In this document: piece by piece, positions 7,911 through 15,795 of the stretch
How the letters are laid out: the number at the start of each line of letters is the position of its first letter
Numbering within the stretch: the stretch's first letter is position 1
Source of the DNA: Gemmatimonadaceae bacterium
Lineage (GTDB): Bacteria; Gemmatimonadota; Gemmatimonadetes; Gemmatimonadales; Gemmatimonadaceae
NCBI GenBank assembly: GCA_019637445.1
Contig: JAHBVS010000001.1
Coordinates: forward strand, 1,213,586 to 1,277,585
Direction of reading: 5' to 3'
DNA length: 64,000 bases
Notes under the pieces: generated by a model
The model's input: the letters and a program-made list of their open reading frames with translations, nothing else
Told to the model about the DNA's origin: nothing
Databases searched by the model: none
Program-made: the position numbers and the translations under genes

Positions 7911-9202
7911 GCGCGCTCCACGACCATCGAGAAGCCGAGGCCGCCGGCAGCGCAGACGGTCATCAGGCCGAACTGGCCGCCGCGGCGCTGCAGCTCGTTC
8001 ACCAGCGTGGTGGTGATGCGCGCGCCCGTCGCGCCAAAGGGATGTCCGATGGCCACCGAACCGCCCATCACGTTCAGCTTGCTGCGGTCCACCGCGCCCA
8101 CCGGCTCGCTGAAGCCAGCGCGCTCGGCCCAGTACTTGGACTCGAAGCCCGCCAAGTTCGACAGCACCTGCGCCGCGAAAGCCTCGTGCATCTCCACCAA
8201 GTCCATGTCCTTGAGCGAGAGCCCGGCACGTTTGAGCGCCATCGGTGCCGCGAGCACCGGCGCCTGCAGCAACTGCTCGCCTGGATCCAGCGCCGCATAG
8301 GCATAGGAGCGGATGTAGGCATTGGGCGCGTAGCCGAGCGACTTGGCCACGTCCTCGCGCATGAGCAGCACCGCGGCGCCACCGTCGGTGAGCGGCGAGG
8401 CGTTGCCGGCCGTCACCGTGCCGTAGCGCTTGTCGAACACCGGCTTCAGACCGGCCAGCGCCTCCAGCGTCGTGTCGGAACGGATGCCATTGTCGGCCGT
8501 CATCGCCTCCTCGTACCTGGGCGGCAGCATCACCGGTGCGATCTCCTTCGTCAGGCGGCCGTCCGCCGTGCCCGCAGCGGCATTCCGGTGCGACGCGTAC
8601 GCCAGCTGGTCCTGCGCCTCGCGTGCGATGGAGTTCAGCTTCGCCATCTTCTCCGCCGACTGGCCCATCGTCTCGCCTGTCGTCGGCTCGGCGATGGCCG
8701 GCGTGATGGGAATGAAGTCCTTGCCGCGGATCTTGCTGAAGGCCTGCACGCGCTGTGGCAGCGTCTTGGCTTTCGAGGCCGCGACGAGAGCATCAGAAAA
8801 GCCGCGCGAGTGCAGGATCGGCACGTTCGACAGCGACTCTGCGCCGCCCGCGATGGCGATCTCCGCGTGGCCGAGCGCAATCTGGTCCGCGGCGTCGGTG
8901 ATGGCCTGGTTGGCCGACGCACAGGCGCGCGAGACACTGAAGCTGTCCACGCCCTTGGGCAGCAGCGGCATCAGCGCGATTTCGCGCGCGATGTTCGGCG
9001 CGGTGACGTTGGGGATGACCGTGCCGAAGACGAGGAGGTCGAGGGCGGCAGGATCGAGGTCGGTACGGTGCACCAGCTCGCTCACGGCGATCTTGCCAAG
9101 CTCGATCGCGCCAAGCGCCTTGAGGGTGGTGCCGGCCTTGGCGAAGGGAGTGCGGACGCCCGCGATGATCGCGATGCGCCGTCCCGGCTCGTAGATGGGC
9201 AT
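7907..9202 (-). CDS. fadI: acetyl-CoA acyltransferase (3-ketoacyl-CoA thiolase)
   Basis: This 431-residue thiolase is the beta subunit that cleaves 3-ketoacyl-CoA to acetyl-CoA and a shortened acyl-CoA. The nucleophile is Cys94 in SRACASANQA. The other catalytic residues are in EMHEAFAAQVL, GHPFGATGAR (His387) and TVCAAGGLG (Cys417). The extra loop and length match FadI-type thiolases rather than short biosynthetic ones. It is the first gene of a seven-gene minus-strand operon reaching to 767. The ATG at 9202 has no Shine-Dalgarno, but TACCTT ends exactly 6 nt before it, so the transcript is probably leaderless. Confidence 0.95.
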   Translation of the reverse strand: MPIYEPGRRIAIIAGVRTPFAKAGTTLKALGAIELGKIAVSELVHRTDLDPAALDLLVFGTVIPNVTAPNIAREIALMPLLPKGVDSFSVSRACASANQAITDAADQIALGHAEIAIAGGAESLSNVPILHSRGFSDALVAASKAKTLPQRVQAFSKIRGKDFIPITPAIAEPTTGETMGQSAEKMAKLNSIAREAQDQLAYASHRNAAAGTADGRLTKEIAPVMLPPRYEEAMTADNGIRSDTTLEALAGLKPVFDKRYGTVTAGNASPLTDGGAAVLLMREDVAKSLGYAPNAYIRSYAYAALDPGEQLLQAPVLAAPMALKRAGLSLKDMDLVEMHEAFAAQVLSNLAGFESKYWAERAGFSEPVGAVDRSKLNVMGGSVAIGHPFGATGARITTTLVNELQRRGGQFGLMTVCAAGGLGFSMVVERA

Positions 9203-9214
9203 CCGTTAAAGGTA
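9203..9214 (-). promoter_or_regulatory. leaderless-type -10 box in front of fadI
   Basis: On the minus strand TACCTT (9214-9209) is followed by six bases and the fadI ATG. A -10 box at this distance puts transcription start at or within a base or two of the A of ATG. No good -35 is visible. It shares a 78-bp divergent region with glpD. Confidence 0.55.
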
Positions 9215-9268
9215 GAGGGGGCGGAAGTGCCGCGCTGTGTGCGGCTATCGGCGTCGGGGAACTGGGGA

Positions 9269-9280
9269 TAACGTGGTCGG
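9269..9280 (+). promoter_or_regulatory. leaderless-type -10 box in front of glpD
   Basis: TAACGT (9269-9274) is followed by GGTCGG and the glpD ATG at 9281. The geometry is identical to the fadI box on the other strand, and there is no Shine-Dalgarno. The two genes therefore seem to be transcribed divergently from facing promoters about 55 bp apart. Confidence 0.55.
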
Positions 9281-10807
9281 ATGTCCGTCCCACGCCCTCC
9301 CAGCCGTGCCGACCGCCTCATCTCGCTGAGCGAGCGGCAGTTCGACGTGCTCGTGATCGGTGGTGGAATCACGGGCGCGGGCGTGGCGCGCGACGCGGCG
9401 CGGCGCGGGCTGTCTGTGGCGCTGGTTGAGGCCGAGGACTTCGCGGCCGGGACCTCCAGCCGCTCCTCTCGGCTGGTGCACGGTGGGGTGCGATACCTCG
9501 AGCACGGCTACATCCACCTTGTGTGGGAGTCGAGTCGAGAGCGACGCCGCCTGCTGGAACTCGCTCCGCACCTGGTGCGTCCGCTGCGCTTCACCTGGCC
9601 GGTGTACCGCGGTGCCCGGGTGAAGCGATGGCAGCTGGCCGCGGCGCTCACGGCGTACGACGCGCTCGCGATGTTCCGGAATGTCGGACGCCACCGCCGG
9701 CTCGGAGCTGCCGGCGTCCTCGACGTCGAACCGCAGCTGGCCGACGCCGACCTGCTCGGTGGCGCCACCTACTGGGACGCGGGCACGGACGACACGCGGC
9801 TGACACTCGCGAACATTCTCGATGCCTCGGCGGCGGGCGCCGTCGTGCTCAATCACGCGCCCGTGCAGCGCCTCACGTTTGCCAAGGGCGATGGTCCCGC
9901 GAACGGCGCCGAGATCCGCGACATGATCGGCGGCAACACCGTCCGTGTCCGCGCCAAGCTGGTGGTGAGCTGCGCCGGCCCCTGGACCGACGAAATCGTG
10001 CGTCTCGAGAATCCCGACGCCGGGCCGGCCGTGCGCGGCACCAAGGGTGTGCACATCGCGGTGCCTGCCGAGCGCGTCGGCAATGTGTCGGCGGTGACGA
10101 TGCTGAGTCCCGACGACGGTCGCGTCATGTTCACGCTACCGGGCAGCGGCGGGCTGACAATCATCGGGACCACGGACACGCCGACGGCGGAACACCCGCG
10201 TGAGGTGCGCGCCGCCGCCGCGGACGTTCGGTACCTGCTCAATGCCTGCAACCGGTTCTTTCCCAACGCGAAGCTGGCTGAGGAGGATGTGGTCTCGGCG
10301 TGGGCAGGAATCCGCCCGCTGGTGGCCGCTGGCAATCGGGGCGACCCGTCTTCGGCCTCGCGTGAGCACAAGGTCGAGTTGTCGCCGCGCGGCGTCTTGA
10401 CGGCGACCGGCGGCAAGCTGACGACGTATCGGCAGCAGGCACAGGACATCGTCGACGCCATCGGCAAGTCACTGGGCCGGTCGATGCGGGCCTGCGACAC
10501 GACTCGCGCGCCATTGCCCGGGGAGCGCGCGGCGACCACGCCGGAAGACGAGCGGCTCGTACCGGAACTCGCGTGGCGCACGGCCGACGTCGATCACGCG
10601 GTCACGCACGAGTTCGCCGAGTCGGTCGCAGACGTGATGATCCGACGTACCTTTCTGGCGTTCGAGCTGCCTGACCAGGGACGCACGCTGGCCGCGCGGG
10701 TCGCCGCGCAGATGGGACAGCGCCTGGGCTGGACCGAGGCCGGAGTCCGGAGCGCCGTGCACGAGTACCACGATGCGGTGGACCGCATCTTCACGATTAC
10801 TCCATAG
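9281..10807 (+). CDS. glpD: FAD-dependent glycerol-3-phosphate dehydrogenase
   Basis: This is a membrane-associated flavoenzyme oxidising sn-glycerol 3-phosphate to dihydroxyacetone phosphate with quinone as acceptor. The 508-residue protein has the dinucleotide motif VLVIGGGITGAGVARDAARR near residue 25. The diagnostic GlpD signature GTSSRSSRLVHGGVRYLEHG follows near 62-81. CAGPWTDEIVRL, a central G3P-binding region with TGGKLTTYR, and a C-terminal helical cap complete it. No glpF or glpK is nearby. The ATG at 9281 is supported by the TANNNT box 6 nt upstream. It probably forms a transcript with the lipoprotein and the thioredoxin gene behind it (gaps of 10 and 5 nt). Confidence 0.95.
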   Translation: MSVPRPPSRADRLISLSERQFDVLVIGGGITGAGVARDAARRGLSVALVEAEDFAAGTSSRSSRLVHGGVRYLEHGYIHLVWESSRERRRLLELAPHLVRPLRFTWPVYRGARVKRWQLAAALTAYDALAMFRNVGRHRRLGAAGVLDVEPQLADADLLGGATYWDAGTDDTRLTLANILDASAAGAVVLNHAPVQRLTFAKGDGPANGAEIRDMIGGNTVRVRAKLVVSCAGPWTDEIVRLENPDAGPAVRGTKGVHIAVPAERVGNVSAVTMLSPDDGRVMFTLPGSGGLTIIGTTDTPTAEHPREVRAAAADVRYLLNACNRFFPNAKLAEEDVVSAWAGIRPLVAAGNRGDPSSASREHKVELSPRGVLTATGGKLTTYRQQAQDIVDAIGKSLGRSMRACDTTRAPLPGERAATTPEDERLVPELAWRTADVDHAVTHEFAESVADVMIRRTFLAFELPDQGRTLAARVAAQMGQRLGWTEAGVRSAVHEYHDAVDRIFTITP

Positions 10808-10817
10808 GAACCACCGG

Positions 10818-12062
10818 ATGTCGATCCGAAGCACGCTTGCCGCGACCGCGACGGTCGTCCTCGCGCTGGCCTGTGCCGGCCGCGAGCGGCCCGCGCCGAC
10901 CATCACTGCCGAGCAGTCGCCGACAGGTGTCGACGCCGCCGAGCCCAATCTCTTTGCCCTCGAGGACGGCCGAGTCGTCCTGAGCTGGCTGCAGCGCGTG
11001 GACGACTCGACGCACGCGCTCAAGCTCGCCGTGCGGGGCAGCGATGGGCGCTGGGGCGAGACGCGTGAGGTGCTGCGCCGCTCCGACCTGTTCGTGAACT
11101 GGGCGGATTTTCCCTCGGTGGTCGGGCTGACCGACGGTCGATTCGTCGCGCACTGGCTGCAGCGCAACGGCGCGGGCCGCTACGCCTACGAGGTGCGCAT
11201 GGCCGAGTCGCGCGACGAGGGAGCGACCTGGTCGGCGTCGGTCACCCCGCACGCGGCAGGCGTGGAGGCGGAGCACGGCTTCGTGTCGATCCTCCCGCTC
11301 GCCGAGGGCGGCGCGCGTGTGTTCTTCCTCGACGGCGGCGAGAACGCGATGCAGCTCCCGGCGAGCGGTGGCGGGCACGACGACCACGAGTCCGCCGCGC
11401 CGATGTCGTTGTCCACGAACCTCTGGGGTCCGTCGATGGGCGCGGCGAGCAAGGTGGTGCTCGACACGCGCATCTGCGATTGCTGTCAGACCAGCGCGGC
11501 GCTGACCGCCGAGGGCCCGGTCGTAATCTTCCGCGATCGCAGCGATGACGAGATTCGGGACATCTCAATCGTGCGAGAGGTCAACGGCACTTGGACGACT
11601 GCACAGCGCGTTCACGCCGACGAGTGGCAGCTGAATGCCTGCCCCGTGAACGGTCCGGCAATCGTGGCGTCCGGCCGCACGGTCGCGGTGGCTTGGTTCA
11701 CGGGCGCGCGGGACACGGCGAAGGTGCAACTGGCATTCTCGACCGATGCGGGCGCCACGTTCGGTGCTCCCGTCCGCATCGACGAGGGAAACCCGGCAGG
11801 TCGCGTGGCGCTTCAGTGGCTTGATGATGATGCTATAGTGAGCTGGCTTGAGCGTGGAAATGCCGATACGGCCTACGTGAAGGCGCGTCGCGTCACGCGC
11901 GAGGGGGTCGCCGGAGCTCCGATTGTAGTGAGCGCATCGTCCGGCGCCCGATCCAGCGGCTTCCCGCGAATGGCGCGCGCGCCCGAAGGCCTCATCTTCG
12001 CGTGGACCATGGCTGGACGCCCCAGCGAAGTACGCATCGCCACGCTGCGAGGGGGCCGCTGA
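10818..12062 (+). CDS. BNR/Asp-box (sialidase-fold) lipoprotein with a CDCC motif
   Basis: This 414-residue lipoprotein starts at ATG 10818 (AGGAA seven bases upstream). The signal peptide ends in the lipobox LALAC. The rest looks like a beta-propeller: Asp-box sequences SRDEGATWSAS (about 133-143) and STDAGATFGAP (about 313-323) are typical BNR repeats. A conspicuous Cys cluster, RICDCCQTSAAL (about 217-228), is followed by FRDRSDDEIRDI and a later NACPVNGP. The catalytic Arg triad and FRIP motif of true sialidases are not evident, so a sugar hydrolase role is doubtful. The Cys cluster could bind a metal or form disulfides, and the TlpA-like thioredoxin five bases downstream would be a natural partner for keeping those Cys reduced (inference). 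Confidence 0.75.
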   Translation: MSIRSTLAATATVVLALACAGRERPAPTITAEQSPTGVDAAEPNLFALEDGRVVLSWLQRVDDSTHALKLAVRGSDGRWGETREVLRRSDLFVNWADFPSVVGLTDGRFVAHWLQRNGAGRYAYEVRMAESRDEGATWSASVTPHAAGVEAEHGFVSILPLAEGGARVFFLDGGENAMQLPASGGGHDDHESAAPMSLSTNLWGPSMGAASKVVLDTRICDCCQTSAALTAEGPVVIFRDRSDDEIRDISIVREVNGTWTTAQRVHADEWQLNACPVNGPAIVASGRTVAVAWFTGARDTAKVQLAFSTDAGATFGAPVRIDEGNPAGRVALQWLDDDAIVSWLERGNADTAYVKARRVTREGVAGAPIVVSASSGARSSGFPRMARAPEGLIFAWTMAGRPSEVRIATLRGGR

Positions 12063-12067
12063 CCGAG

Positions 12068-12604
12068 ATGCCGCGCCAAAGGGCGTTATCGGTGTTGCTG
12101 GCGATAGCCCCTGCTGTCGTCGCTGCGGCCTGCTCTGCGGATGGCGCAACGACCTCGGCGACCATCGGCCAGCCGGCCCCCGCCTACGCAGCGTCGCAGA
12201 TGGACGGCAGCCCCGTGACCCTCGCCGACCACCGTGGCGAGGTCGTGCTGCTCAACATCTGGGCCACCTGGTGCAAGCCCTGTCGCCAGGAGATCCCCGC
12301 GCTCGACTCGCTCTACGCGGAGTTCGCCGCGCGCGGCCTTGTCGTCGCCGGTGTCAGCATCGATGTCATCGACGATACGGCGCGCATCCAAGGCTTCGCC
12401 CGGGACCTCGGCGCGACCTACCCGCTCTGGCTGGACCCCGACGACCGGGTGTCAACGACATTCCGCGCGATCGGCGTGCCGGCCACGTTCCTCGTGGACC
12501 GCAACGGCGTGCTGCGCTGGCGGAAGATGGGCGCGGTGCACGCCTCGGACGCTGGACTGCGTGCCGTCCTCGACTCGGCGCTGGCGCCACGGGCTGGCAA
12601 CTAG
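12068..12604 (+). CDS. TlpA/ResA-like thioredoxin lipoprotein
   Basis: This 178-residue thioredoxin-fold protein is anchored outside the membrane: a signal peptide ends at the lipobox AAAC with Cys22. The active site is WATWCKPC (Cys69 and Cys72), with the cis-Pro loop GVPATFLVDRNG near 138-149, as in TlpA, ResA and DsbE reductants. Such proteins reduce periplasmic disulfides, for example in cytochrome c apoproteins or metal chaperones. The start at ATG 12068 keeps the lipobox in place and lies 5 nt after the BNR lipoprotein stop, so the pair is co-transcribed. No cytochrome c maturation gene is nearby, so the substrate may be the Cys-rich neighbour. Confidence 0.88.
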   Translation: MPRQRALSVLLAIAPAVVAAACSADGATTSATIGQPAPAYAASQMDGSPVTLADHRGEVVLLNIWATWCKPCRQEIPALDSLYAEFAARGLVVAGVSIDVIDDTARIQGFARDLGATYPLWLDPDDRVSTTFRAIGVPATFLVDRNGVLRWRKMGAVHASDAGLRAVLDSALAPRAGN

Positions 12605-12627
12605 CCCCGCGGCGCGCCGCGCGCGCG

Positions 12628-13098
12628 TCACGCGTCCTCGTGAATCGTCACCAGCTTCACGACCTTCAGCTTGCGCGTCCGCGCCGGCAGCTTGAGCAGC
12701 GCTACCTCGCCGACCTTCTTCCCGAGCAACGCACGCCCGATCGGTGACGACATCGTCACCTGGCCGTCCTCGAAGTCCTCGGCGTCGCCGAAGATGAGAT
12801 TGTAGTCCTCACGGTCCTTGGTGTCCTGGTCCTCGACCGTGACCTTCGACCCCATCCCGACGGCGTCGGCCGCGATCTGCGACTCGTCGATGCTCGACAG
12901 CTTGGACAGGCGCTGCGTGAGATGCCCCAGGCGCGCCTGCACGAACTGCTGGCGCTCGAGCGCGGCCTTGTACTCGGAGTTCTCGCGCAGGTCGCCGAGT
13001 TCGACGGCCTTTCGAATCTCGTTCGGCAGCGTGACGTTCAGTTCGAAACGGAGCTTCTCCGCCTCGTCGGTGAGCTTTTGCTTGAGCGCCTCGATCAC
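12628..13098 (-). CDS. greA: transcription elongation factor GreA
   Basis: GreA enters the RNA polymerase secondary channel and stimulates cleavage of backtracked transcripts. The 156-residue length is standard. The N-terminal coiled coil carries the acidic tip GDLRENSEYKAALERQQ (35-51), whose Asp and Glu bind catalytic Mg. The C-terminal FKBP-like domain contains SPIGRALLGKKVGE. The start is a GTG at 13098 with GAGGAA seven bases upstream. It is transcribed alone, convergent with the thioredoxin gene. A GC-rich hairpin lies 48 nt upstream (13146-13170), possibly in its 5' leader. Confidence 0.95.
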   Translation of the reverse strand: MIEALKQKLTDEAEKLRFELNVTLPNEIRKAVELGDLRENSEYKAALERQQFVQARLGHLTQRLSKLSSIDESQIAADAVGMGSKVTVEDQDTKDREDYNLIFGDAEDFEDGQVTMSSPIGRALLGKKVGEVALLKLPARTRKLKVVKLVTIHEDA

Positions 13099-13145
13099 GG
13101 GGCGTTCCTCGGCTGGGGTGTCGCGGGTGGGGACGAAAGACGCGA

Positions 13146-13170
13146 CGCCCGGCCACGAATGGGCCGGGCG
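13146..13170. other. GC-rich hairpin upstream of greA
   Basis: CGCCCGGCC (13146-13154) pairs with GGCCGGGCG (13162-13170), a 9-bp perfect stem with a 7-nt loop. It lies 48 nt before the greA start, so it may be part of the greA leader RNA. No T-run follows on either strand, so I do not call it a terminator. Confidence 0.5.
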
Positions 13171-13203
13171 CCGCCTGTCCTGATGCTCTGAAGTCTAGCC
13201 TCC

Positions 13204-13235
13204 GGCAATGCTCGCGGCAATGCTCGCGGCAATGC
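13204..13235. repeat. 12-bp tandem repeat, 2.7 copies
   Basis: The unit GGCAATGCTCGC is repeated head to tail twice (13204-13227), with the first eight bases of a third copy following. It lies in the 240-bp gap between divergent greA and the DUF3299 gene. The rest of that gap shows only short inverted repeats (for example GGCCTG/CAGGCC at 13293-13317) and no gene. Confidence 0.7.
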
Positions 13236-13338
13236 GGCGCAGCAAGGCTGCCGGCCAGCATCCACCGACCGGGACGCGTACTGTTCTATGTCGGCCTGAC
13301 TCGACCGGTCACAGGCCCTTTCGGGTACTCGCTCCTAT

Positions 13339-13803
13339 ATGAAGACACCGCTCCTCATCCTCGCGGCTTTCGCCACGCTGACAGCCGCCGCGCCACTCCA
13401 CGCGCAAAACAGGGTTCCACTGCCGGAGACTGCCGCCGTTCCCGTCGACTGGCGGCTGCTCGGCCTGCTCGACTTCGAGAAGGGCATCGCCCCGGACACC
13501 TTGAAGGCGCTCGACGGCAAGAAGGTGAGCGTCCCTGGATTCATCGTGCCGCTCGACGATGCCGTGGAAGACGGCGCCGAGTTCCTCTTGGTCCCGTACT
13601 ACGGCGCCTGCGTGCACACGCCGCCCCCGCCGCCGAATCAGATGGCCTTCGTCACGATGCACGGCAACAAGTCGGTGAAGCTCGCGCTCTTTGATGCCGT
13701 GTGGCTGGACGGCACGCTGCGTATCACGAACTACGAGAGCCCCTACGGCAGCGTCGGCTTCACGATCGAAGGGCAGTCCATGCGTCCGTATACGGGCAAG
13801 TGA
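13339..13803 (+). CDS. secreted DUF3299-family protein
   Basis: This 154-residue periplasmic protein has a signal peptide (cleavage after PLHA). The DUF3299 core is VSVPGFIVPLD (52-62) and LLVPYYGACVHTPPPPPNQ (82-100), with a single conserved Cys and a Pro run, then a beta-rich end. DUF3299 proteins lack an assigned reaction. From memory they recur next to a MacB/Lol-type ABC ATPase and FtsX-like permease, sometimes in zinc-responsive operons. Here exactly that pair follows, the ATPase start overlapping this stop by 4 nt (GTGA). I infer it is the extracytoplasmic partner of that transporter. Confidence 0.82.
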   Translation: MKTPLLILAAFATLTAAAPLHAQNRVPLPETAAVPVDWRLLGLLDFEKGIAPDTLKALDGKKVSVPGFIVPLDDAVEDGAEFLLVPYYGACVHTPPPPPNQMAFVTMHGNKSVKLALFDAVWLDGTLRITNYESPYGSVGFTIEGQSMRPYTGK

Positions 13804-14519
13804 GCGTCCGGACGACGCCGACGGCGAGCACCGCCGTCGAGCTGCGCGACGTCCGATTCCGCTACCGCGGCGGCCCCGACGTGCTGGACATCCCTGAGTT
13901 GCTCGTGATGCGCGGCGAGCGACTCTTTCTGCACGGGCCGAGTGGCAGCGGCAAGACAACGTTGCTCGGGCTCCTGGCCGGCGTGCTGGTCCCCAGCGCC
14001 GGCCGCCTCGATGTCCTCGGTGAACCACTTGGCGCGCTGCGGGGTGCCGCCCGCGATCGGTTTCGCGCCGCGCACGTCGGCTATGTCTTTCAGATGTTCA
14101 ACTTGATTCCGTACCTCTCGGTGCGGGACAACATCCTGCTGCCTCTGCGCCTTTCCAGCGCGCGGCGCGCCCGGCTCAAGGGCGCGGAGCCTGCGGCCGA
14201 AGCGAGTCGGCTCGCCGAGGGTCTCGAGTTGCACGGACTGCTCGATCAGCCCGTGACCGCACTGTCCGTCGGCCAGCAGCAACGCGTCGCCGTGGCACGG
14301 GCGTTGATCGGCTCCCCGGAACTGATCGTCTGCGACGAGCCCACCTCCGCGCTCGATGCCGACCGGCGCGACCGCTTCCTCTCGCTGCTCTTCGCCTCCT
14401 GCGCCGAGAGCCAAGCCACCTTGGTCTTCGTCAGCCACGACCTCGGCCTGGCCCCGAAGTTCGGTCGCACGGTGAGCCTGCCACAGATCAACCGCGCCGC
14501 CGTGGCCAGCGCCGCCTGA
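13800..14519 (+). CDS. ABC transporter ATPase (LolD/MacB type)
   Basis: This 239-residue cytoplasmic nucleotide-binding subunit has Walker A GPSGSGKT (46-53), Q-loop Gln98 in YVFQMFNLIPYLSV (typical of the LolD/MacB/FtsE clade), signature LSVGQ (155-159), Walker B LIVCDE (175-180), D-loop SALD and switch His213. The GTG at 13800 overlaps the DUF3299 stop (GTGA), and the stop shares one base with the FtsX ATG (TGATG), so the three are translationally coupled. This clade drives mechanotransmission rather than classical transport, for example lipoprotein release or periplasmic complex remodelling. Confidence 0.92.
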   Translation: MSVRTTPTASTAVELRDVRFRYRGGPDVLDIPELLVMRGERLFLHGPSGSGKTTLLGLLAGVLVPSAGRLDVLGEPLGALRGAARDRFRAAHVGYVFQMFNLIPYLSVRDNILLPLRLSSARRARLKGAEPAAEASRLAEGLELHGLLDQPVTALSVGQQQRVAVARALIGSPELIVCDEPTSALDADRRDRFLSLLFASCAESQATLVFVSHDLGLAPKFGRTVSLPQINRAAVASAA

Positions 14520-15760
14520 TGTTCCTGCTCTCGCTGGCGCTGCGCTCCCTGCGCGCGCGGATCGTCATCACCACGCTCACTACGGTGAGCATCGCGCTGT
14601 CCGTGATGTTGCTCGTGGGCATGGAGCAGTTGCGCCGCGGCGTACGCGAGAGCTTCGCGGGCACCATTCGCGGCACGGACCTCATCGTCGGGGCGCGCGG
14701 CGGCAACACGCAGGTGCTGCTCAGCACGGTGTTCGGTATGGCCGCACCGTCAGGCAGCGTGCAGTGGTCCACGTTCGAGCGATGGTCCGCTCACCCCGCC
14801 GTGGCCTGGACGATTCCCTACGCCCTCGGCGATTCGCATCGCGGGTTCCGGGTGATCGGCACGACGGCGGAGTTCTTCGCGCGCTATCGCTTTCGTGATC
14901 GGCAGGTGGAGTTCGCCAGCGGTCGCGCACCCGTCGCGCCGGACGAGGTGGCGATCGGCTACGAGGTCGCGACACGACTGGGCTACGCACTCGACACCGC
15001 GGTGGTGCTCGCGCACGGCGTCGCGGCGGTGTCCTTCGCCGAGCACGAAGTGCATCCCTTCCGCGTGGTCGGCGTGATTGCGCGCACGTCAACGCCGATC
15101 GACCGCGCACTGTACGTCACACTCGACGGCCTTACGGCGATGCACGAGGACGAGTCCGAACGCGGTGGATTGGCCATGGGCCCGCCGACCGATGCCACCG
15201 AGGGCCCGGCGCCGATCACGGCATTCCTCGTCGGCACCAAGAACCGTTTCGAGACGCTGCGCCTCCAGCGCGAGATGAACGAGGATCGCGCCGATCCACT
15301 GACGGCGGTCATTCCCGGCGTCGCACTCGGCCAACTCTGGGAAACCGTCGGCAACGCCGAGGCGGCGATGCGACTGGTGGCGTTGTTCACGTTGCTGGTG
15401 GGCCTGATGGCGATGTGCATTGCCCTCTACGCCTCGCTCGAAGGCCGACGCCGCGAGATGGCGATCCTGCGCGCGGTCGGCGCGGGCCCGCGCACGATCG
15501 TCGCATTGCTGGTGTCCGAGTCGGCCGTGCTCTCCGCCGCGGGCGCGGCGCTGGGCGTGGTGCTGGTCTATGGGTTGATTGCCGTGGCCGCCGGCCCCAT
15601 CGAGGCGCGCTACGGGCTCGCCCTGACCACTCGCCCGCTGGGCCAGGCCGAGTGGATATTCTTGGCGGCAGTGGTCAGCGCGGGCGCCCTGATCGGCGTT
15701 ATCCCCGCGTGGAAGGCCTATCGCTCGTCGCTCGCCGACGGGCTGTCGGTGAAGGCGTAG
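14519..15760 (+). CDS. FtsX/LolC-type ABC permease
   Basis: This 413-residue inner-membrane permease has one N-terminal membrane helix (about 15-35), a large periplasmic MacB-PCD-like domain (about 45-270) and a C-terminal FtsX domain with three helices (about 285-310, 325-355 and 380-400). The conserved cytoplasmic helix EGRRREMAILRAVGAGPRTI lies between them and is the contact with the ATPase. It starts on the last base of the ATPase stop. Together with the ATPase and DUF3299 protein it forms a compact type VII ABC system; the cargo is unknown. Confidence 0.9.
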   Translation: MFLLSLALRSLRARIVITTLTTVSIALSVMLLVGMEQLRRGVRESFAGTIRGTDLIVGARGGNTQVLLSTVFGMAAPSGSVQWSTFERWSAHPAVAWTIPYALGDSHRGFRVIGTTAEFFARYRFRDRQVEFASGRAPVAPDEVAIGYEVATRLGYALDTAVVLAHGVAAVSFAEHEVHPFRVVGVIARTSTPIDRALYVTLDGLTAMHEDESERGGLAMGPPTDATEGPAPITAFLVGTKNRFETLRLQREMNEDRADPLTAVIPGVALGQLWETVGNAEAAMRLVALFTLLVGLMAMCIALYASLEGRRREMAILRAVGAGPRTIVALLVSESAVLSAAGAALGVVLVYGLIAVAAGPIEARYGLALTTRPLGQAEWIFLAAVVSAGALIGVIPAWKAYRSSLADGLSVKA

Positions 15761-15795
15761 CAAGTTCGTTGAACCCCTCTCGTAAGGAGTCTTTC

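Noticed and set aside
6534-8300. Long plus-strand frame opposite fadJ and fadI
   Set aside because: It encodes a His/Arg/Leu-rich product with no motifs, an antisense shadow of well-supported genes.
12608-12621. 14-bp palindrome CGCGGCGCGCCGCG between convergent genes
   Set aside because: Made only of G and C in a GC-rich gap, with no loop or T-run; expected often by chance.
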